A stretch of DNA of 64,000 bases, from the NCBI GenBank assembly GCA_021647585.1, contig JAKIUK010000011.1:8615-72614 (forward strand), read 5' to 3'. A program made the translations under genes and the position numbers. The notes under the pieces are model-generated. The model made no database searches. It was not told the DNA's origin and saw only the letters and a list, made by a program, of their open reading frames with translations. This stretch comes from Methylococcaceae bacterium. Lineage in GTDB: Bacteria > Pseudomonadota > Gammaproteobacteria > Methylococcales > Methylomonadaceae. Position 1 is the first letter of the stretch; every line of letters starts with the position of its first letter. Shown piece by piece: positions 8,476 to 16,900 of this stretch.

Positions 8476-9498
8476 GTGTCAAAAAAAATTGATGTAGCCG
8501 TTGTTGGAGCAACAGGTGCAGTTGGGGAAGCGATGTTATCAATTCTGGAAGAACGTGATTTTCCTGTGGGTAATGTTTATGCCTTGGCAAGTAGTCGGTC
8601 AGTTGGGAAACGAATTCCGTTTAAAGACGGTTCGTTAAAAGTTGAAGACCTGGCAGATTTTGATTTTTCAAAAGTACAGATTGGTTTGTTTTCTGCGGGG
8701 GCTGAAATTTCCAGGGAAATTGCTCCTAAGGCAGCAGCAGCAGGGTGTGTTGTCATTGATAATACATCAGAATTTCGATACGACGATGATATTCCTTTAG
8801 TTGTACCTGAAGTTAATCCAGAAAAAATTGCTGATTATACAGCACGAGGTATCATAGCGAATCCTAATTGTTCAACGATTCAGATGTTGGTTGCATTAAA
8901 ACCAATTTATGACGCGGTAGGTATCGAGCGTATCAATGTTTGTACCTATCAGGCTGTTTCAGGTACTGGAAAACAGGCTATAGCAGAAGTGGTCTCGCAA
9001 ACAGCCAAGTTGTTGAATGGCAAACCAATCACTCCTGAAGTCTATCCTAAACAAATTGCATTTAACGTGCTCCCACAAATTGATGTTTTTATGGATAACG
9101 GGTACACCAAAGAAGAAATGAAAATGGTGTGGGAAACGCAAAAGATTTTTGCTGATGACAGTATTAAAGTAAACCCGACGGCTGTACGTGTTCCCGTGTT
9201 TTATGGCCATTCTGAAGCAGTACATATAGAAACTAAACAGAAAATTGATGCAAAATCAGTTCGTGAATTATTAGAAAAAGCACCAGGTGTTACTGTTTTG
9301 GACGAACGTGTTGATGGGGGTTATCCAACAGCTGTGACTGAATCTTCAGGCCATGATGATGTATTTGTTGGACGCATAAGAGAAGATATTTCTCATCCGC
9401 AAGGTATTGATTTATGGGTGGTTGGTGACAATGTGAGAAAAGGAGCTGCATTAAATAGCGTACAAATTGCAGAAGAGCTGGTAAAAAATTACATCTAG
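8476..9498 (+). CDS. asd: Aspartate-semialdehyde dehydrogenase
   Basis: NADPH-dependent reduction of aspartyl phosphate to aspartate semialdehyde, the branch point to lysine, methionine, threonine and diaminopimelate. The N-terminal nucleotide-binding loop is GATGAVGEAML, the active-site cysteine sits in NPNCSTIQM (C132) and a conserved SGTGKQA follows. 340 residues matches the shorter asd type. The start is GTG, with AAGAGG ten bases upstream. As in many gammaproteobacteria it directly precedes fimV. Confidence 0.95.
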   Translation: MSKKIDVAVVGATGAVGEAMLSILEERDFPVGNVYALASSRSVGKRIPFKDGSLKVEDLADFDFSKVQIGLFSAGAEISREIAPKAAAAGCVVIDNTSEFRYDDDIPLVVPEVNPEKIADYTARGIIANPNCSTIQMLVALKPIYDAVGIERINVCTYQAVSGTGKQAIAEVVSQTAKLLNGKPITPEVYPKQIAFNVLPQIDVFMDNGYTKEEMKMVWETQKIFADDSIKVNPTAVRVPVFYGHSEAVHIETKQKIDAKSVRELLEKAPGVTVLDERVDGGYPTAVTESSGHDDVFVGRIREDISHPQGIDLWVVGDNVRKGAALNSVQIAEELVKNYI

Positions 9499-9569
9499 TC
9501 TAAGCTTACATTGTATATATGACTGCCCTTGGTAAGACATTGTGGTAAATATTTGTAAAGGAGAGCGTA

Positions 9570-12134
9570 GTGCGCAATTTAACTAAAACTATAGCGGCTG
9601 TATCATTACTGGCACCAGCTAGTGCTTATCCGTTAGGAATTGGCGATATTAAATTGCATTCTGCTTTAAACCAAAACCTTGATGCAGAAATTGCACTGCT
9701 TGTTTCTGCCGGTGAAAATGTTTCCGGTCTCAATATTAGGTTAGCGCCCCCAGAAAAATTTGATGAAGCAGGTGTTCCCTGGAGTTATTTTCTTTCGAAA
9801 ATAAAATTTACATCTGTTGTACGTGCTGATGGGTCAACGGTTATAAAACTGAGTTCAAAAGAAGCTTTAAGAGAGCCTTTTTTGGACTTTCTATTGGAAG
9901 TTAGCTGGGATAAAGGAAATTTGTATCGTGAATTTACAGTTTTAGTTGATCCTCCTGCAGCCTATACTCAGCCAGTTATTCCTGTGGTAAAAAAAGCAAC
10001 GCAGGTAACTGGAGTTAAGGAATCAGTTGTAAAAGTAAATAGTCGAACTAATACAACTGGGATAGCGAAGAAACAATATTACTCAACCAGTAGAACAGAT
10101 ACTTTATGGAAGATTGCTGATAAAACCAATGTTTATAATGATGTTTCTATAGAACAAATGATGATGGCCATTTATGAGGCTAATCCAAGGGCGTTTTATA
10201 AACAAAATGTTAATGCTTTAAAAGCAGATCATAGGCTTGATATACCAGAGAAAGAAATAATACTTAAGTTGTCTCGAAATCAGGCATTAGCAGCATTTAA
10301 GCAACAAGAAAATGTGTGGCAAGGTCGCGTTGTAGAAAAAAATCAAGTCAAAAAAAATGTTTCAGACAATACCAAGATCAATACACAGCTGGAATTAGAG
10401 GCACCGGCTGAAACTGAAATTCCTGAGTCAGTTGTAGTTTCGGAAAATGGCGCATCTGGAGACAGTCCTGTTGACTCAGATACAAAAACATCAGGTTTTG
10501 AATCTAGCGAGAAAAGTTTGGCATTACAAGCAAAAATGCAAGAGCTGGAAAAGCAAGTAATGATGATGAAAAAAATGCTAGTCTTGAAAGATGAGCAGAT
10601 ATCGGCATTACAAAATCAGCAAAAAGTAGGGGTAGTTCCTATAAAACAAATTGCTTCAATAGATCAGAAAGATAAAACTGTAAAGACATCAGTAAAGACA
10701 ACTCAGGCTGATGTTGCTAAACCCACCGTTACAACTAAGCCCAAAGAAGTAGAAAAACCAAAACCACTTGTTCAACCAGAACCTGAAACAGGTTTTTGGT
10801 CAGATTCTTTTACTACGACTATTGGTGGTATTGGACTCGCAATTTTAGGCATACTTGGTTTATTTTGGTGGAGAAAAAGAAAGGTTGAAGAAGAGTTGGA
10901 GAGTGAAAGTATGTTTGCATCTGCAAGCGAAATCAGTTTGCCTGATAACTCGGAAGATAAATTATCTGTTCCAGTTATGGATGACTCGTCGTCCTATGAT
11001 GTAGGAACTGTGGGTGAGAGTTCATTTTTAAGTGAATTTACTCCCAGTGATTTTGATGCATTTGATACGGATCAAAATGAAGTTGATCCAATTTCAGAAG
11101 CTGATGTTTATCTGGCATACGGTCGATATCAACAAGCTGAAGATTTAATGCATCAAGCGATTGCTGATCAACCCGAAAGAGATGAATGCAAGCTAAAATT
11201 ATTAGAAATATTTTATGCAAATGAAAATAAAAGTGCATTCGAAGAATATGCTACAGAATTGGTTACTTCTGGGAAACATAATGATCAGGAATTTTGGACT
11301 AAAGTTGTTGATATGGGGAGCGAATTAGATCCTTCATGTCCACTGTATACAGATAAGGCCGGGGAGAAAGCAAGTTTTGAAACTACTGATTCAGGTGAAA
11401 ATTCTACAGCTGTAATTGTGAGTAATTCAGATGAAAATACGGCTGATAGTGAGGAAGTGATAGATCAACCAGAAGATAAAGCGATAGATAATGATGAGCT
11501 AGTTGATGAAAATGGAAATATAGTTGAGTTTGATCTATCTGTTTTCGATGAAGATGAGTCATCTACCAGTGTAAGAGAAAAAACTGATGATGGCAGTCTT
11601 GATTTTGATTTAAGTGTATTTGATCTTGATGACTCATCAACTGGGCAGACGGAATTAAGTGAAGCAAATTCTGAGGAAATAGAGTCTGTTGATTTTGATT
11701 TACCACCGGATGTTGAGTCAAATGAGGAGCATGTTGGAGAGATTGATTTAACTGCCGAAGTTGACACGGATGAAAGCCTGGAGACATTTGATTTTTCTTC
11801 GGACAGCCCCTTGAGCGATGTTGTTGAAACTGATTTGACCCGTAGTGAGACTTCCGAAAAAGAAACGGAAAGTTTTGATGAGTTTGAATTTGATTTTGAT
11901 CTTGATCTTGACCTGGATACACCTACTTCGACATCTGAGTCATTACCAGAAATAGATGAGGGGGTTTCAGATTTGACTGATATGGATGAGCTTGAGACTA
12001 AAATAGATTTGGCAAAAGCATATATTGATATGGGAGATATAAAGGCAGCAAAAAAAATTGCAGAGGAAGTGCTTAAAGATGGGAATTCTGAGCAAAAACA
12101 ATCTGCACAAACCATTATCGATCAACTTAAATAA
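9570..12134 (+). CDS. fimV: FimV-family pilus/polar hub protein
   Basis: Large inner-membrane, peptidoglycan-binding hub that organises type IV pili and polar machinery in Pseudomonas; the Vibrio homologue is HubP. 854 residues: signal peptide (to ~residue 20), the conserved FimV N-terminal domain (GIGDIKLHSALNQNLDAEI), a LysM-like region around residues 165-225, a coiled coil near 310-350, a transmembrane helix near 415-430 (GGIGLAILGILGLFWW), then a long acidic cytoplasmic region with TPR-like helices and the FimV C-terminal motif (ELETKIDLAKAYIDMGDIKA). GTG start with AAAGGAGAG upstream. A polar hub fits with the flagellar placement genes further on. Confidence 0.92.
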   Translation: MRNLTKTIAAVSLLAPASAYPLGIGDIKLHSALNQNLDAEIALLVSAGENVSGLNIRLAPPEKFDEAGVPWSYFLSKIKFTSVVRADGSTVIKLSSKEALREPFLDFLLEVSWDKGNLYREFTVLVDPPAAYTQPVIPVVKKATQVTGVKESVVKVNSRTNTTGIAKKQYYSTSRTDTLWKIADKTNVYNDVSIEQMMMAIYEANPRAFYKQNVNALKADHRLDIPEKEIILKLSRNQALAAFKQQENVWQGRVVEKNQVKKNVSDNTKINTQLELEAPAETEIPESVVVSENGASGDSPVDSDTKTSGFESSEKSLALQAKMQELEKQVMMMKKMLVLKDEQISALQNQQKVGVVPIKQIASIDQKDKTVKTSVKTTQADVAKPTVTTKPKEVEKPKPLVQPEPETGFWSDSFTTTIGGIGLAILGILGLFWWRKRKVEEELESESMFASASEISLPDNSEDKLSVPVMDDSSSYDVGTVGESSFLSEFTPSDFDAFDTDQNEVDPISEADVYLAYGRYQQAEDLMHQAIADQPERDECKLKLLEIFYANENKSAFEEYATELVTSGKHNDQEFWTKVVDMGSELDPSCPLYTDKAGEKASFETTDSGENSTAVIVSNSDENTADSEEVIDQPEDKAIDNDELVDENGNIVEFDLSVFDEDESSTSVREKTDDGSLDFDLSVFDLDDSSTGQTELSEANSEEIESVDFDLPPDVESNEEHVGEIDLTAEVDTDESLETFDFSSDSPLSDVVETDLTRSETSEKETESFDEFEFDFDLDLDLDTPTSTSESLPEIDEGVSDLTDMDELETKIDLAKAYIDMGDIKAAKKIAEEVLKDGNSEQKQSAQTIIDQLK

Positions 12135-12149
12135 GCATTTAATAATACC

Positions 12150-12172
12150 AAAGCCCTTAACTGGGCTTTTTT
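12150..12172 (+). terminator. Intrinsic terminator after fimV
   Basis: AAAGCCC, six-base loop, GGGCTTT, followed by T-run. It lies 15 bases after the fimV stop. Confidence 0.85.
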
Positions 12173-12239
12173 ATGTTTAGATATTCGTTGTTCAGACTTG
12201 AGTTGAAGTAGTCTGGTTTTGTAACGCTGTATATTTTAA

Positions 12240-12380
12240 TCTGAAAGATCAGTTGGGCACTAAATTATAGTGCAAAATATTGGTTTCTCTGTGCCCACCT
12301 ATAAGTTAATCGGGTATTTTTTAAGTGCTGTGGAATTAAGAACAGGTGCTAGAAACTGTGAGCCAACTGATTATTCAAGG
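12240..12380 (-). repeat. MITE-like palindrome, degenerate copy (141 bp)
   Basis: Same orientation as the 6319 copy (shared GATCAGTTGGGC start and GTGAGCCAACTGATT end), but the termini are mutated and about 22 bases of the core are missing. A perfect 5-bp TTTAA direct repeat flanks it (12235-12239 and 12381-12385). Confidence 0.75.
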
Positions 12381-12549
12381 TTTAATAACAGTACTGGAAA
12401 ACCTGAGTTCTAATACAGAGCACAGGGGCGGATCAGCTCGTAATAGTGATGAAGTTTCTGTAGTGGAAATGGCGCAAAAGCTTCAATTTCTGTATTAATG
12501 ACATCACTCGTAATATCCTTGTTTCGTATAGGAATCAGAGATATCAAAA

Positions 12550-13185
12550 TCGGTGCGAACTTGATTTCAATACTTTGCTTAACTTAACCTTAACCTCGGT
12601 TGAGCCATTTCCAGTCGGGGAAGTACTAGTTTTTTGGGCGTAGCAAATGCCTGTGCAATGACCAGCTTCACTCATTAAATGAGTTTGTCGATCTTTCTCA
12701 ACAACGGTATTACACATGTATTACCATCAATGGCTAAGGACTCATTATCCTACATAGCATTATTCAAGGCGATAAAGGCCGGCAGGGGTCAATATGTCTC
12801 TAATAATGCTGAGCCTTGGGACAGTGTATTGCCCTTTGTCATAACGGCAACGGAAATGGAAATGTTCTTTGGATATTTGGCTTAGACTGGCGGCCCAATC
12901 AAAAATGGCTTCATAGCTTCTCATATCACAAAGTACTGCACCAGCAGCGATTCCTAGTGCGGTCGAAAGTCGATGTCGACGTCCTCGTGACTGACGAGGA
13001 CCATCTATCTCCTTAAAGAAATTCGGTAATGAGCGCAATTGCTGTGTTTTATTATCATTTTTACTCCACCCGACATGCAATGTCCTTCTAATTAACAAAT
13101 ATGCTATAAAAACAATGTGTTGTATTTTATTTCTCAGAAGGGTTTTTTTGCTTTTTTCCATAGAGAATAAAGGACACTTAAACAT
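12550..13185 (-). pseudogene. Decayed ISAs1-like (DDE) transposase
   Basis: The minus-strand frame from 13185 to 12760 encodes GRRHRLSTALGIAAGAVLC, then SYEAIFDWAASLSQ, matching the N-terminal associated domain of ISAs1-like DDE transposases. The frame then breaks. Further along the minus strand, about 12745-12680, a shifted frame gives ESLAIDGNT followed by a stop-ridden stretch. That resembles the first catalytic Asp region (LAIDGKT) of the same family. A later fragment EVRTDFDISDSY-like is plausible but weak. Multiple frameshifts and deletion of the C-terminal half mean it cannot be active. Inverted repeats were not located. Confidence 0.65.
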
Positions 13186-13301
13186 TAGTATTTAAAAAGT
13201 TGTATTTCTCGGAGGATGAAAAAAGTGAATATTTCATAGATTTATCAAAAAATAGAGAGTACAACTATTAGTGTCATAGTTATCTATTGGGAGAAAAAAT
13301 T

Positions 13302-13973
13302 ATGTCTTTTCCAGTTAATAATCGAGGTTTCAAGCAGGGTGATTTTTCCGGCTATATCAAACAGGGTCGTTGTGATGTTATTCTAGAATTTTCATTTATT
13401 TCACCCTTTACGAGCAATACATCGATAATCAGGCCGGTTGGTTCGGGTAAGTTTTTTGCCATCTTGGATATCCCCACGCTGATCAAAGCCGATGGTAATC
13501 GTAAGCCTTCATCAGCTGAAATACCTAAGCCAGCTGATACCAGAGCCTATCAATTTATCGATGATTTTTCCGGAATGACAACTTTCGGTATTGATGGAGC
13601 CATACTTGAAATCGACAATGTGACGGTCAAACTGGGTGAGGCACTGGTTTTTCGTTGGCGGTTTCTCAGTTATGACACCATTGCTGGGGGAAATAACGAC
13701 TTTGCGCTGTTTGATGCTTGTCATGATGCACATGCTGATCCTTCTGCTCGTTGTTATCGAAAGGTTTTGGCGCATGCACTGGATTTATCAGGGGCAGGTG
13801 ATACCGGCTGGGTTAATTGGCGCTGGCAGCCCAATCAAGATTTTAATGGCGTTCTTCGATGGATAGTGTCCAATGGAGTTTTAAGTAATCAACCGCCGGC
13901 AGCTATTAGTAATTCGATGCGTGCACGACCATCGTCTTTATTGATCGACATGATTAAAATTGAATCTGTGTAA
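13302..13973 (+). CDS. Orphan protein, first gene of the multicopper oxidase operon
   Basis: 223 residues; I do not recognise a family. The ATG at 13302 has GGGAG eight bases upstream and is preferred over a TTG at 13287. There is no signal peptide or transmembrane helix. The composition (alternating hydrophobic segments such as FFAILDIPTLIKA, GIDGAILEIDNVTVKLGEALVFRWRF, with a C-terminal FNGVLRWIV) suggests a beta-sandwich. A DACHDAHAD segment near residue 145 clusters Cys, His and Asp and could bind metal; that is inference. It is separated by only 14 bases from the multicopper oxidase gene. Confidence 0.6.
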   Translation: MSFPVNNRGFKQGDFSGYIKQGRCDVILEFSFISPFTSNTSIIRPVGSGKFFAILDIPTLIKADGNRKPSSAEIPKPADTRAYQFIDDFSGMTTFGIDGAILEIDNVTVKLGEALVFRWRFLSYDTIAGGNNDFALFDACHDAHADPSARCYRKVLAHALDLSGAGDTGWVNWRWQPNQDFNGVLRWIVSNGVLSNQPPAAISNSMRARPSSLLIDMIKIESV

Positions 13974-13987
13974 ATCACTCTAAGGAG

Positions 13988-16900
13988 TTGAACATGAATA
14001 TGTTAATTCATACCGTATGGAGCAGGCTGTACTTGATATTGCCCCTGTTTTTGTTGAGTGCTTGTCATATAATTTCTGAGAAAGAAAATACCAGGCGGAC
14101 CGTGTTTGCAGAGGTGGTCGCACTGGATCAAGCGTTAACATATAATCGTTTTGGTTCTTTCAATCCCTATGGCATGATTTACGCATTAAAGCGTGATGTG
14201 GTCGATACTGATAGTTGTGATGCAAAAGGGCTTAATTGCCGACCGATGGATGAAAGTACCAAGCCGGGACATGTACGGCTACGCATGGGTAAACGTCCTC
14301 GGCCCCTGGTATTACGGGTAAATGAAGGGGATTTACTAAAGGTAAAATTCTATAACATGTTAATACCTCATCAGCCAGACGCGAGTAGTAAAGAAACCAC
14401 CAGCCGCATTCCAAGTAAACAGTTTGATTCACTAAAGTCTGTGGATCTGCATTATGCTAATCTCGGTAAAGCTGAAAAGGAAATAATAACTTTGGCAGCC
14501 GAGGGAGTGGAATTTACCGCAAAAATTGAAGGGGCAGCGGCAAACCCCTTGCTGGCAGGGATAGATGGGGCTAATAAATACTGTGCTGTTAAAACCTCAA
14601 ACGGTGACGGCTTGTTAGCTGGTGCAGAGCATGGTAACGATTGGCCGAAAAGTCGTTGTGCCTCTATTACTTTGTCTGGTATTGCTGCTGTTAGCACAAG
14701 TTCATCAACACAGAACAATATTGAAAATGGCTTGGTACCGATTGCACCAGGTGAAACACAAAGCTATCAATGGCTATTTGATAGTCCAAAGAAAGACCAA
14801 GATGGGCAACGTAAACAGGCCTATTTATTTTTTAGCCACGGAGCACCCGCTGGTGGACAGGGTGACGGTGGCAGCCTGGTACATGGATTGTTCGGCGTGG
14901 TTAATGTAGAACCAGCAGATAGTACCTGGTATCGCAGTCAGGTAACTTCCGAAGTATGGAATAAGGTCTGGATTACAGACCCAAAAGGAAATAAAACGCT
15001 GGATTATAGTGCCAAATTTAATGACGGGACACCCGCCTTGAATATGTTGCAGTCAAAAGGAAATAATGAATTTGAAATTATTTATGGTGATTTAAATGCA
15101 ATTATTCACGAAGGCAAATTCAGTATCAGCAGTGATCAGTCTAATCCAAGAAAAGCACCGGCATTCCGGGAGTTCACTGTTGTTTTTCATGATGAGTTGA
15201 AAACTTTTTATGCAGACGAATTTGTAGAATTGGGTAGTGAATATTCCTTGTCAGGTGTTGCAGATGGATTTGCTGTTAATTATGGTGCCAGCGGGATGGG
15301 TGCTATTTTGTTAGCAAATCGTAAAGGCATCGGTCCGTCAAAAGATTGCGTTGAATGTGCCTATGAAGAATTCTTTTTGGAATCATGGGTTAATGGTGAT
15401 CCTGCCTTATTGTCTGACTATAGTGATGATCCCTCTAATGTGCATCATTCGTATTTGAATGATCGGCTGGTTTTTCGTAATCTCCATGCTGGTCCAAAAG
15501 AAACTCATGTGTTTCATTTGCATGCACATCAATGGCTGGCACAGGATGGCGAAACCGGCACGTATCTTGATTCCCAAACCATTGCACCACAACAGGGTTT
15601 CAGTTATGAAATTTATTATGGCGGTAGCGGTAACCGCAATGAAACACCAGGCGATTCAATTTTTCATTGTCACCTTTACCCTCATTTTGCTCAGGGTATG
15701 TGGGAGTTATGGCGTGTCCATGATGTGCTTGAAGATGGCAGTCGACGATTACCCGATGGCGAACTGAGCGGAGTGGATGGATACAGCGGTACTCATCCAC
15801 TGACCGGAAAAATTTCAAAACTGGCTTTCGATAACACCAAGTTATCGGGTACTCCAATTCCAGCCATCGTACCTTTACCCGAGCAAGCCATGCCGCCGTA
15901 CCCAACTTATTTAAATGATGGGATTGCTGCAGAGCGAGACGGTTTTCCAGGATATCCTTTCTATATTGCTGGCGATGCAGGCCATAGAACACCGCAAGCA
16001 CCACTGGATATCGATAAATCAGGCGGGCTGGATCGTCATCTGATTCAGTGCCCCAAAAATGCAGCCGGGGAATCAATTTGCCAGAGAACGGTATCGGGTA
16101 TTCCGGCTCAGCAATTGAAATCCATGAGTGGAAAACAAGTGATTGAGCATGCCCTCAAAACCGCCGATTTTTCTATCGAAATGGAGCAGATACAGGTTAA
16201 ACTACTGCCTGCAGATGGCACGAAGCTGGAACAAATTGCCATGGATTTTCATCAGCAGGGTAAGATTGATAGCACAACTCCGCAGGGTAAACCGGCTGAG
16301 CTAAAGGTCAATGGATCTGAACCTAAAGCAGGCGCTCCGTTTTCGGATCCTTGTCAGGGCTGGACTTTTGAATCTGAGACGTTTGGTGATCGAACGCGTC
16401 AATATCATGTTTCGGCGATTCAGACGGATATGGTCGTAAATAAGGCTGGGTGGCATGATCCTCAAGCACGTATCAACGTGTTGGACGAAGATGTTGACGA
16501 ATATGAACATAAAAGAGTGGAACATGCTGTTCCCTTTTTCTTCCGTGCCAACTCAGGAGATTGTATTGAGTTTTATCATACCAATCGAACCCATCATAAT
16601 CTGGAATTGGACGATTTTCAGGTTAAAACGCCTACCGATATCATTGGCCAACATATTCATTTAGTGAAGTTTGATGTGACAGCTTCTGATGGTTCAGGTA
16701 ATGGATTTAACTATGAAGATGGAACCTTTTCCAGAGGTGCAATAGTTGAACGTATTAAAGCGGCTAAAGGAAGAACTTTCAATGAGAACGACTCTGTTAC
16801 CTTGCATCAGCCGGCAACGGATGAGTTTCAAACTACAATTCAGCGCTGGTATGTTGATCCATTATTGGCCAAAACAAGCAAATGTAAAAAATTGGCCGGA

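Noticed and set aside
11465..12115. 216-codon minus-strand ORF inside fimV
   Set aside because: Serine-rich antisense shadow of the acidic FimV region; no ribosome site or family.
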